Positions 1 to 7,292 of a stretch of DNA of 15,208 nt are shown piece by piece; within the stretch, counting starts at the first letter, position 1, and every line of letters starts with the position of its first letter. Under the pieces are notes generated by a model, which worked only from the letters and a program-made list of their open reading frames with translations, was not told where the DNA came from and made no database searches. Both the position numbers and the translations under genes were made by a program. The stretch spans positions 1 to 15,208 of the forward strand of contig JASBZD010000017.1 in assembly GCA_029983595.1 (NCBI GenBank). The letters are read 5' to 3'. The stretch comes from Peptoniphilaceae bacterium (GTDB lineage Bacteria; Bacillota; Clostridia; Tissierellales; Peptoniphilaceae).

Positions 1-3000
1 CCTGGATGAGACTCAATTCCCTGCATTGATATTCCGATTACTGGTACCTGTTCAAATCCTGACTCTTTAAGTGCTTTACGAATAAATCCTACATAGTTAG
101 ATGCACGACATGCTCCACCAGTTTGTGGCATTAAAAGCGCTACTTTATCTGGATTATATTCTCCGGATTTTAGAGCATCTATAAATTGCCCCACTACAAA
201 CATAGACGGATAACACGCATCATTATTTACATATTTTAGACCTTCATCTACTGAACTAGAAGTTACTGTGTGAAGAATTTCCACATTCATTCCAGCAGAT
301 TGCAATGCAGATTCAAATATTCCTAAGTGCATTTTTAGCATCTGCGGAATTAAAACTGTATATCCATCTTTCGCCATTTCTTTGGTGTAAAGTAATGGTT
401 TATCAACATAAGATTTTATCTCGCGGTTAGGAGTTTCTTTTTTACGTCTTTCTGAAGCTTCGATTAGAGATCTAATTCTTATTTTTACTGCACCTAAATT
501 AGAAACTTCGTCTATTTTTATTACAGTATAGATTTTATTAAAGCTATCTAATATTTCTTTTACCTGGTCAGTAGTTACTGCATCTAGTCCACAACCGAAT
601 GAGTTAAGTTGTAAAAGTTCATAATTATCAGTAGCTCCAACAAACTCAGCCGCACGATATAATCTAGAATGATATGCCCATTGGTCTAAAACTCTAAGTT
701 TTCCCTGGACATCGTTATAATATGCGACTGAATCCTCAGTTAAAACTGCAAGATCCATAGACGTTATAAGCTCTGCTATACCATGATTTATTTCAGGGTC
801 AATATGGTATGGACGTCCTGATAAAACTATAGCTTTCTTATTATTAGTATTAACCCAGTCTATAGCTCGTTTTCCCTCTTCTATAATATCTTCAGTAAAT
901 CTATCCTGCTCTTCATAAGCTACGCGTACCGCATGTTTTATTTCACGAACTGGGATTTCAGGAAATACTTCAGCCATTCTTTTTTCTAATTTTTTGCGGT
1001 CATTAAATGACATAAATGGATTTAAGAATTTCACATTTTGTTCTTTAATTGACTCGACATTATTTTTTAAAACTTCACTATATCCCGCTACTACTGGGCA
1101 ATTTAAATTATTTTGTGAAGATGAGAACTCTTTTTCTTCATAGAATACTGAAGGATGGAATATAAATTTTATTCCCCTATCTATTAAATCTTCCATATGA
1201 CCATGAGAGATTTTAGCTGGATAACACGCAGTTTCTGAAGCTATAGAATCTATACCTTTTTCATAGATTTCACGAGTAGATTCAGAAGATAAAACTACCC
1301 TATATCCTAAATCTGTAAAGAAAGTATGCCAGAATGGATAATTTTCATACATATTAAGAACGCGTAAAATTCCGACTTCACCACGCGGAGCATTCTCAAG
1401 CGGTAATGAGTCATAATCAAACACCCTCTTATATTTATAATCAAACATATTAGGTATTTCGCTGCCCTTAGCTCTTACAACTCCTGCGCCTCTTTCACAT
1501 CTATTTCCAGTAATAAATCTTTCTCCATTAGGGAATAGATTTATAGATAATGCACAATTATTAGTACATTGACGGCAGTTAGTTTTTCTAACTTCATAAG
1601 AAAAAGCATCTAATTCTTCAGTCGATAATAGATTTGAAACAGTTTTTCCCTCTTCATCTGCTTTTTCTTTAGCTATTAAAGCCATCCCGAAAGCTCCCAT
1701 TAGGCCAGCTATTTTAGGTCTTTTTACTTCTTTTCCAGTAATTTTTTCAAAAGATCTTAAGACTGAATCTCCATAAAAAGTACCACCTTGCACAACTATA
1801 TTATCGCCAAGAAGTTCAGGATCTCTAATTTTTATAACTTTTTGAATAGCATTTTTAATTATTGAATAAGAAAGTCCAGCAGCAATATCAGCTACTTCAG
1901 CTCCCTCTTTTTGGGCTTGTTTTACTCTAGAATTCATAAAAACTGTACATCTAGAACCTAGATCTACGGGATTTTCAGAATATAGGGCCTTATCAGTAAA
2001 CTCCGATACAGAAAGATCAATAGAGTTTGCAAAAGTCTCTAAAAATGAGCCACAACCTGAAGAACAAGCCTCATTTAATAAAATTGAGCTAATTACGCCA
2101 TCTTCAACTTGCATAGCTTTCATATCTTGTCCGCCGATATCTACAATAAAATCCACATCAGGATCATAAAACATCGCAGCCTTTAGATGGGCAATAGTTT
2201 CAACTTCCCCTAAATCTACTCCAATAGCAGCTTTTATAAAATCCTCACCATATCCAGTAATACCAGAATTAATAATTACCGCATCATCTTCCATCTCTGA
2301 ATATATTTCTTTTATTTTTTCTACTACTACATCTAATGGTTTCCCTTTGTTATTTCCATAAAAACTATATCTTATGTTAGAGTCTTTATCTAATAATACA
2401 ATTTTAGAAGTTGTAGAGCCAGCATCGATTCCTAAGTATAAAGGTCCATGATATCCTTTTAATGGATAAGTTTTTACCTCGTCTTTGTTATGACGCTCTT
2501 TAAAATCTCTAAGCTCTTCTTCTGAATTAAATAAAGGTTCTAAAAAAGTAGACTCTTTTTCTACTTCAGTATTAGAGTTAATAAGTTTATCATAAAGCTC
2601 TATAAAATTAGTCACTTTTCCATCACGAGATAATATAGCAGTACCTAAAGCTACAAAGACCTCTGGATTTTCCGGCACAATTACCTCATCTTCTGATAAT
2701 TCTAAAGTTTCTATAAATCTTTTGCGAAGCTCTGGTAAAAAGTGAAGTGGACCACCTAAAAACGCCACTTTGCCGCGAATAGGACGACCACACGCAAGGT
2801 TAGAAATAGTTTGGTTTACCACAGATTGAAAAACAGATGCAGCTATATCTTCTTTAGTAGCGCCTTGGTTTACTAAAGCTTGAACGTCAGTTTTTGCAAA
2901 TACACCACATCTTGAAGCTATAGGATATTTTTTTTCATAACTTTTTGCATATTCATTAAGTCCAGAAGCATCAGTTTCTAAAAGTGAAGCCATTTGGTCA

Positions 3001-3392
3001 ATAAAAGACCCAGTACCGCCTGCGCATATTGAGTTCATTCTCTGTTCAATTGAGCCTTTTAAATATGTGATTTTAGAATCTTCACCACCTAGCTCGATAG
3101 CTACATCAGTTTCAGGAATAAAACGATTTATAGCCTCAGTAGATGCCACAACTTCTTGGAAAAAATCACTATCTAAAAGTTTATGAACAGAAAGACCACC
3201 AGAGCCAGTTATAGCAAAAGTAGTAGAATCATATTTAAATCTATCTTTACATCTGCCAATAATCTCGATAACTGTCTTTTTAATATCTGAATGGTGCCTT
3301 GTATATTCTCTATATAAAATATTATCATTATCATCTAGAACCACGACTTTACAAGTAGTAGAGCCGATATCTAGACCAGTGTGTAATTTCAT
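1..3392 (-). CDS. Giant acyl-CoA dehydratase activase-type protein (two BcrAD/BadFG ATPase domains + DUF2229), 3' end outside window
   Basis: The frame stays open from an ATG at 3392 to the window edge: 1130 residues, with the C-terminus missing. Relatives I know of are about 1400 residues. Domains: ASKHA/BcrAD-BadFG ATPase 1 (about 4-300, GLDIGSTTCK near residue 6); ATPase 2 (about 319-575, GIDAGSTTSK from 321); a cysteine group C606, C609, C613, C632; a DUF2229-type region (about 670-940, with ACYPA at C723, GRPYHIDPEINHGI from 859, then SFGCGLDAV); and a dehydratase-like region with NDACYPS (C1060) and GGACR (C1095). Both ATPase halves keep the HgdC-type cluster cysteines (C123/C162 and C443/C482). 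HgdC-type activators use ATP hydrolysis to push one electron into 2-hydroxyacyl-CoA dehydratases. The substrate of this fused family is not established. GGAGTG lies 6 bases before the ATG. The gene has its own promoter behind a terminator, so it starts a transcription unit. No frameshift seen; probably cytoplasmic and oxygen-sensitive. Confidence 0.93.
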   Translation of the reverse strand, partial: MKLHTGLDIGSTTCKVVVLDDNDNILYREYTRHHSDIKKTVIEIIGRCKDRFKYDSTTFAITGSGGLSVHKLLDSDFFQEVVASTEAINRFIPETDVAIELGGEDSKITYLKGSIEQRMNSICAGGTGSFIDQMASLLETDASGLNEYAKSYEKKYPIASRCGVFAKTDVQALVNQGATKEDIAASVFQSVVNQTISNLACGRPIRGKVAFLGGPLHFLPELRKRFIETLELSEDEVIVPENPEVFVALGTAILSRDGKVTNFIELYDKLINSNTEVEKESTFLEPLFNSEEELRDFKERHNKDEVKTYPLKGYHGPLYLGIDAGSTTSKIVLLDKDSNIRYSFYGNNKGKPLDVVVEKIKEIYSEMEDDAVIINSGITGYGEDFIKAAIGVDLGEVETIAHLKAAMFYDPDVDFIVDIGGQDMKAMQVEDGVISSILLNEACSSGCGSFLETFANSIDLSVSEFTDKALYSENPVDLGSRCTVFMNSRVKQAQKEGAEVADIAAGLSYSIIKNAIQKVIKIRDPELLGDNIVVQGGTFYGDSVLRSFEKITGKEVKRPKIAGLMGAFGMALIAKEKADEEGKTVSNLLSTEELDAFSYEVRKTNCRQCTNNCALSINLFPNGERFITGNRCERGAGVVRAKGSEIPNMFDYKYKRVFDYDSLPLENAPRGEVGILRVLNMYENYPFWHTFFTDLGYRVVLSSESTREIYEKGIDSIASETACYPAKISHGHMEDLIDRGIKFIFHPSVFYEEKEFSSSQNNLNCPVVAGYSEVLKNNVESIKEQNVKFLNPFMSFNDRKKLEKRMAEVFPEIPVREIKHAVRVAYEEQDRFTEDIIEEGKRAIDWVNTNNKKAIVLSGRPYHIDPEINHGIAELITSMDLAVLTEDSVAYYNDVQGKLRVLDQWAYHSRLYRAAEFVGATDNYELLQLNSFGCGLDAVTTDQVKEILDSFNKIYTVIKIDEVSNLGAVKIRIRSLIEASERRKKETPNREIKSYVDKPLLYTKEMAKDGYTVLIPQMLKMHLGIFESALQSAGMNVEILHTVTSSSVDEGLKYVNNDACYPSMFVVGQFIDALKSGEYNPDKVALLMPQTGGACRASNYVGFIRKALKESGFEQVPVIGISMQGIESHP

Positions 3393-3460
3393 GAAATCAC
3401 TCCAATTTATATTATATTAAATTATATTTATTCTAATTTTTAACAAATTCTATAATCCTT

Positions 3461-3489
3461 ATTATATCACACATTAACTTATATTAATG
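3461..3489 (-). promoter_or_regulatory. Putative extended -10 promoter of the activase gene
   Basis: On the minus strand, TGATATAAT (3469-3461) is a perfect extended -10 element. A -35 at 17 bases spacing would be CATTAA (3489-3484), which is weak, as is usual with extended -10 promoters. Transcription would start near 3454, giving a leader of about 60 bases before the ATG at 3392. It lies between the upstream gene's terminator and the activase gene, where a promoter is needed. The region is very AT-rich, so chance matches are possible. Confidence 0.42.
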
Positions 3490-3504
3490 TTATATAACAT
3501 AAAT
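3483..3504. promoter_or_regulatory. AT-rich palindrome over the -35 region (possible operator)
   Basis: ATGTTATATAACAT at 3487-3500 is a perfect 14-base palindrome. The symmetry extends to 3483-3504 with one mismatched pair. It overlaps the -35 position of the proposed activase promoter, as expected for a dimeric regulator's site. The half-site TGTTA resembles halves used by Rex or Crp/Fnr-type regulators, but the spacing does not match either family exactly. Chance palindromes are common in such AT-rich DNA. Confidence 0.3.
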
Positions 3505-3547
3505 TTTACATCTAGTTAATATAACTTCTCAAACTTATTTTTAAAGT

Positions 3548-3573
3548 AAAAAACCCGCTACATTTATAGCGGG
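3548..3573 (-). terminator. Rho-independent terminator after the flavodiiron protein gene
   Basis: Read on the minus strand, CCCGCTA (3573-3567) pairs perfectly with TAGCGGG (3560-3554) around a 6-base loop, followed directly by TTTTTT (3553-3548). It starts 14 bases after the flavodiiron stop codon. The other strand has no T tract after the stem, so it acts only on minus-strand transcription. It separates the flavodiiron gene from the activase gene. Confidence 0.9.
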
Positions 3574-3587
3574 AATAAAAATATATT

Positions 3588-4856
3588 TTACATTCCTAAC
3601 ATTTTAGTTAGTTGTGTAGCTCTTTTTTCAATAATTTTATCAGCCATTTGGTTACCGATTTCGATACAATCAGCATAGTCTTTTTCAGATGGTGTACCTT
3701 TAGCTTCTGCAGTTGCCTCGATTTTATCATATCCTGAATCTTCGGCGAATTGTTTTAAAGCTTTTAGTGCTCCTCCGCCCCAGCTATAAGAACCAAATAC
3801 ACCAATAGTATGATTTTTCATTTTTTGGTTTCTTAAAGTTTCTACTAAGTTATTCATCAGTGGGAAAATAGAGTTATTATACGTACAAGAACCTAAAATT
3901 AGACCTTCATATCTCCAGATATCAGAAACTAGATAAGATAGATGAGTTTTAGAAACGTCATATATTTTCACGTTTTTTACTCCTCTAACAGCTAGTTGAC
4001 GAGCGATAGTTTCAGCCATTTTTTCAGTATTTCCATACATAGAACCATAGACAATTGCCACACCTTCTTGAGTTTCTTGCTCAGCAAGTTGGTTATATAA
4101 TTTTACAATTCTGCCAGGATTTTCTCTCCATACTGGACCATGAACTGGACAGATCATCTCGATATCTAAGCCAGAAAGCTTATTTAAAGCCCCTCTAACT
4201 TGGGCAGAGAATTTTCCAATAATATTTGTATAATATCTTACAGTATCATCTAGATAAAATTCCCAGTTTATCTCATCATCAAAAATCGCTCCAGATAAAG
4301 CTCCAAAAGCTCCAAAAGCATCTTGTGAGAATAAAGTTTTGGTAGATTCTTCATAAGAAACCATTGATTCAGGCCAGTGAACCATTGGAGTTAGATAAAA
4401 TGTAAGTTCAGTATCGCCAAGATCTAGCTTTTCGCCTTCAGCTACTTCGATAAAATTATTTTCATAATCAAATCCATATTCAGCTAGCTCATAGAAGTTT
4501 TCTAAAAATTCCTTAGTTTTTTTATTTCCAACTAGTTTACAGTTAGGATATAAATCTAAAACTGAAGTAATAGAGCCTGAGTGGTCAGGTTCCATATGGT
4601 GTATAACTAGATAATCTAGATCTCTACCACCAAGTGCAGAATCTAATTTTTCTACAAAATTTGAAGTTTTATTAATTTTAACTGTGTCTAAAAGTGCAGT
4701 TTTTTCACCAGTATATAAGTATGAATTGTAGCTAACACCGTTTTCTAATGGCCACATATTTTCAAAAAGTCTAGTTTCTCTATCATTTACTCCAATATAG
4801 TGCCAATTCTCACGGATTTTAACAGATAAGTACTCTCCAGAATAATTTTCAGTCAT
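3588..4856 (-). CDS. fprA: Flavodiiron protein (FprA-type A flavoprotein, O2/NO reductase)
   Basis: 422 residues, the normal length for a minimal (class A) flavodiiron protein. Residues 1-260 form a metallo-beta-lactamase-like diiron domain with the motif H87-x-E89-x-D91-H92 (HMEPDHSG), then H160 (MVHWPES), D179 (FSQDAFGAFG) and H239 (CPVHGPVWR): the full family ligand set. Residues 266-415 are a flavodoxin domain with the FMN phosphate loop GSMYGNTEK (271-279) and the SYSWGGGALK region (356-365). The family reduces O2 to water, or NO to N2O, in the cytoplasm of anaerobes, fed by rubredoxin or F420H2. There is no fused rubredoxin or reductase domain, so the donor must be a separate protein not in this window. 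GGAGGA precedes the ATG. A promoter lies in the 125-base gap upstream and a strong terminator follows, so it is probably transcribed mainly alone. Whether O2 or NO is the main substrate cannot be told. Confidence 0.96.
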   Translation of the reverse strand: MTENYSGEYLSVKIRENWHYIGVNDRETRLFENMWPLENGVSYNSYLYTGEKTALLDTVKINKTSNFVEKLDSALGGRDLDYLVIHHMEPDHSGSITSVLDLYPNCKLVGNKKTKEFLENFYELAEYGFDYENNFIEVAEGEKLDLGDTELTFYLTPMVHWPESMVSYEESTKTLFSQDAFGAFGALSGAIFDDEINWEFYLDDTVRYYTNIIGKFSAQVRGALNKLSGLDIEMICPVHGPVWRENPGRIVKLYNQLAEQETQEGVAIVYGSMYGNTEKMAETIARQLAVRGVKNVKIYDVSKTHLSYLVSDIWRYEGLILGSCTYNNSIFPLMNNLVETLRNQKMKNHTIGVFGSYSWGGGALKALKQFAEDSGYDKIEATAEAKGTPSEKDYADCIEIGNQMADKIIEKRATQLTKMLGM

Positions 4857-4941
4857 TTTGTCCTCCTATTTATAGAATTTAATAATTCACATATTTTGAT
4901 TTTCGACATAACTCAAGCATGAAAACCACATCATTACTAAT

Positions 4942-4970
4942 ATTTTATAATATAATTAGAAACATTGCAA
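4942..4970 (-). promoter_or_regulatory. Putative promoter of the flavodiiron protein gene
   Basis: On the minus strand, TTGCAA (4970-4965) and TAAAAT (4947-4942) are separated by 17 bases, matching sigma-A consensus at 4/6 and 5/6 positions. Transcription would start near 4935, leaving a leader of about 78 bases before the ATG at 4856. No terminator is visible after the preceding TtcA-family gene, so read-through from it is also possible. I saw no convincing regulator site in the leader. Confidence 0.42.
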
Positions 4971-4981
4971 TTAAATTAGAT

Positions 4982-5833
4982 TTAGTACTCGTCTAAAAAA
5001 CTTATTTTTTCGCCTTCTTTATCTTTCCACTCGATAATAGCACCCATCTCTACATTAAAAGCTGATTTAAAAATAGATTCTCTGACATTAGTAAAATCGC
5101 CTTCTAGACTTTCAATAAGTCTTTTTACAGCAGATCTTTTTCCTGATTTTTTCTCGGAAATTTCGCATGAACAATCTAGCGGTTTAAGTCCTGCATTTTT
5201 TGTATATCTAATAATATCATTTTCATTAATGTAATATAAAGGACGAATAAGCTCCATTCCCTCAAAGTTTTGTGCCTTAAGTTTAGGCATCATAGTTTTA
5301 TAGCTTCCGCCTTGTAGAACATTTAACATAATAGTTTCTATAACATCGTCATAATGGTGGGCTAAAGCTAGTTTATTGCATCCTAATTCTTCAGCTTTAC
5401 TATATAAATTCCCACGTCTCATTCTTGCACACATGTAGCATGGGTTATTTGCATCTAAAGCTCTTGAAACTTCAAAAACATCTGAATCATAAATATGAGC
5501 TGGGATTTCTAAGTATTTTGTAATAAATTCTAATTTTTCTCTATCATACGGATAATATCCAGGGTCCATAGCTATAAACTCTAGATCAAACTCATAAATT
5601 GAATGTCTTTGTAACTCCTGCATAAGCTTTGCAAGAATAAGACTATCCTTTCCTCCTGAGATACCAATCGCTATTTTATCCCCTGGACTAATAAGCTCAA
5701 ATTCTTTTATCGCTTTAATAAATCTCGCCCAGATGGGTTTTCTATAAGTTTTAACAAGACTTCTCTCAATTATATCTAATGGTTTTAGCTCCATCCCAAA
5801 GAAAAGCTCGTTATTTTCGTTTAGTTTTTCCAT
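4982..5833 (-). CDS. TtcA-family tRNA thiolation enzyme (PP-loop ATPase, probable 2-thiocytidine synthesis)
   Basis: 283 residues. The N-type ATP pyrophosphatase loop is ISGGKDS (58-64), followed by NPCYMCARMRRG (C132 and C135, matching the CxxC-x-R-x-RRG signature of TtcA) and the LAHHYDD segment (157-163). A further pair, C221 and C223 (DCSCE), sits where TtcA supplies its third cluster cysteine. E. coli TtcA adenylates C32 of certain tRNAs and puts sulfur there using an oxygen-sensitive [4Fe-4S] cluster held by three cysteines. The region after C223 (EKKSGKR) differs from E. coli TtcA, so the tRNA target is less sure than the family. Its first 23 bases overlap the end of the GH25 gene. The Shine-Dalgarno is weak, suggesting translational coupling; a start at M14 cannot be excluded. 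Cytoplasmic. Confidence 0.84.
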   Translation of the reverse strand: MEKLNENNELFFGMELKPLDIIERSLVKTYRKPIWARFIKAIKEFELISPGDKIAIGISGGKDSLILAKLMQELQRHSIYEFDLEFIAMDPGYYPYDREKLEFITKYLEIPAHIYDSDVFEVSRALDANNPCYMCARMRRGNLYSKAEELGCNKLALAHHYDDVIETIMLNVLQGGSYKTMMPKLKAQNFEGMELIRPLYYINENDIIRYTKNAGLKPLDCSCEISEKKSGKRSAVKRLIESLEGDFTNVRESIFKSAFNVEMGAIIEWKDKEGEKISFLDEY

Positions 5834-6626
5834 AATTTTCTAAATCTGCAAGGTCCCCATAAAAATAATTTAAATCAATATATTTATGAGCACCAGCTCC
5901 TCCATATCCTTCTAAAATACCATGGTCGTCATATTGCCACACCATCCATTGACGCCCATCAAATATCTCTGGCACTTCTGACCCAATTTTTCTATACCAT
6001 ATATCTACATCATCAAAATCACCAAGAATATAGCGATCATATACATAGCTATTACAATAAATAATAGTATTTTTGCCATATGCTTTATAAAACTCATCTA
6101 TCATATATCTTAAATCACTTTTTACTTTTTCAGTATCAGCTGGATTTTTGGTATATTCGCCATAATATTCTAAATCTATTACAGGTGGCAAATCATGAGA
6201 ATCAAGTTTTACATTTTTTATAAAATTATCTACCTGTTCTTTAATTGGCACTTCAAATCTAAAAAAATGATATACTCCTACTTTTACATTAGATTTTTTT
6301 GCATTTTCATAATTTTCAAAAAATTTTGGATCAACGTGAGTTCCGCCCTCTGTCGCTTTTATAAACGCAAACTTTATCCCCTGATCATAGAGCGCATTAA
6401 AATCTACATCGCCTTGATAATAAGAGATGTCCACTCCTTTAGTAAATTCATCGACAGTATAATCTTTTTTAGATCTCTCTTCAGAATTAACTGGTATAAA
6501 TAAATCATCATTACTGCGCTTTAGAAAAAAAAGTAATAATGAAAATATAGCAATAAAAGCTATAAATAAAGTTAAATTAAATCTATTTTTCTTTTTCTTC
6601 GCGCTCTTTTTGGTGTATTTTGCCAT
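5811..6626 (-). CDS. Membrane-anchored GH25 family lysozyme-like protein
   Basis: 271 residues. A lysine-rich N-terminus (2-14) is followed by one hydrophobic segment (about 17-35) with no clear cleavage site, so this is probably a signal anchor with the catalytic domain outside the cell. Residues 61-265 are a GH25 domain: KGVDISYYQGDVDF (63-76, D66 at the conserved active-site position), FAFIKATEGG (87-95), VGVYHFF (116-122), PPVIDLEYYG (147-156, with the catalytic D151-x-E153 pair), IIYCNSY (188-194), then WMVWQYD and the terminal YIDLNYF. GH25 enzymes cleave the MurNAc-GlcNAc bond of peptidoglycan. With no cell-wall-binding repeats or phage genes nearby, a housekeeping wall-remodelling role is likelier than a phage endolysin (inference). 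It overlaps the HAD gene by 44 bases and the TtcA-family gene by 23. The start site is fixed only by the ATG and the hydrophobic segment; the Shine-Dalgarno is poor. Confidence 0.88.
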   Translation of the reverse strand: MAKYTKKSAKKKKNRFNLTLFIAFIAIFSLLLFFLKRSNDDLFIPVNSEERSKKDYTVDEFTKGVDISYYQGDVDFNALYDQGIKFAFIKATEGGTHVDPKFFENYENAKKSNVKVGVYHFFRFEVPIKEQVDNFIKNVKLDSHDLPPVIDLEYYGEYTKNPADTEKVKSDLRYMIDEFYKAYGKNTIIYCNSYVYDRYILGDFDDVDIWYRKIGSEVPEIFDGRQWMVWQYDDHGILEGYGGAGAHKYIDLNYFYGDLADLENYGKTKRK

Positions 6627-7269
6627 ATAAATATTTATTTCTCAATTCTGTCAAATTTTTACAGCTATAATCAGTTAACTCTACTATCTCATCTAGATTT
6701 TCCTTTAGAGATTGAAAAGTTACTGAAACTGTATTCATGCCCGCTTTTTTAGCACCTTTAATCGCATAAAGTGAATCCTCAAAAACGTAACAGTCCTCAG
6801 CTGATACGTCAAAATAATCCATTATGCGATAAAAATATTCGGGGTTGTCTTTGTGAAGTGGGGTTTCGTCTCCTACCACTTCCATATCAAAGATATCTTT
6901 TAGATCAAACCTCTCTAATGCCACATTAGCTAGATATCTATCAGTAGATGTAGCTAGAACAAGTTTATCTCCATTTTCTTTAATTTTATCAAATATTATG
7001 CGAGCTGAAGGGTCAATTTTAAACTCATTTTTATAATGATATTCTAAAAGTCCGCGTATCTGATCTTCTATTTCTTCTTTTGTATCTTCAATACCATATT
7101 CTGATCTAATATACTCAATTCCATCATCAATCTTTAGAGAATTAAGTTTTTCATATAAGTCATCTTTTACTATTTTATTCTTTTTTAATAACCAGTCATT
7201 GTAGCATGAATTCCAATAGTCCATCGAATCAATAAACGTACCGTCCATATCAAATATAAAAACTTTCAA
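6583..7269 (-). CDS. HAD-superfamily sugar-phosphatase/phosphoglucomutase-like hydrolase (TTG start)
   Basis: 228 residues. HAD motifs in order: FIFDMDGTFID (4-14; nucleophile D7 and acid/base D9), an alpha-helical C1 cap (about 15-85), LATSTDR (105-111; motif II T/S), K140 near PLHKDNPEYF (motif III) and VFEDSLYAIKGAKKAGM (162-178; E164 and D165 bind Mg2+). This is the beta-phosphoglucomutase/phosphatase subfamily. The substrate cannot be read from the sequence: a small phosphorylated sugar or nucleotide is typical. The codon at the start position is TTG, not ATG. It lies 6 bases after GGGGG, and the conserved motif I begins at residue 4, so no later start fits. The charged tail (KEREEKEK) lies in the 44 bases shared with the GH25 gene. 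First gene of the HAD-GH25-TtcA block, behind its own promoter. Confidence 0.88.
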   Translation of the reverse strand: MKVFIFDMDGTFIDSMDYWNSCYNDWLLKKNKIVKDDLYEKLNSLKIDDGIEYIRSEYGIEDTKEEIEDQIRGLLEYHYKNEFKIDPSARIIFDKIKENGDKLVLATSTDRYLANVALERFDLKDIFDMEVVGDETPLHKDNPEYFYRIMDYFDVSAEDCYVFEDSLYAIKGAKKAGMNTVSVTFQSLKENLDEIVELTDYSCKNLTELRNKYLYGKIHQKEREEKEK

Positions 7270-7275
7270 AATTTT

Positions 7276-7280
7276 CCCCC
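7276..7280 (-). promoter_or_regulatory. Shine-Dalgarno GGGGG that fixes the TTG start of the HAD gene
   Basis: GGGGG on the minus strand stands 6 bases before TTG at 7269. There is no ATG upstream in frame, and the first internal methionine (M8) lies inside catalytic motif I, so TTG is the only workable start. The same GGGGG with the same 6-base spacing precedes malQ. Confidence 0.75.
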
Positions 7281-7292
7281 TATTAATTTTTA

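Noticed and set aside
4871..4890. GAATT-ATTA-AATTC inverted repeat in the flavodiiron leader as a PerR/Fur-type operator
   Set aside because: Arms are only 5 bases, the sequence does not fit the PerR or Fur consensus, and such repeats are expected by chance in this AT-rich leader.
6195..6503. 102-codon open frame on the plus strand inside the GH25 gene
   Set aside because: It is antisense to the conserved GH25 domain and codes a Phe/Ile/Lys-rich chain typical of reversed AT-rich coding sequence.
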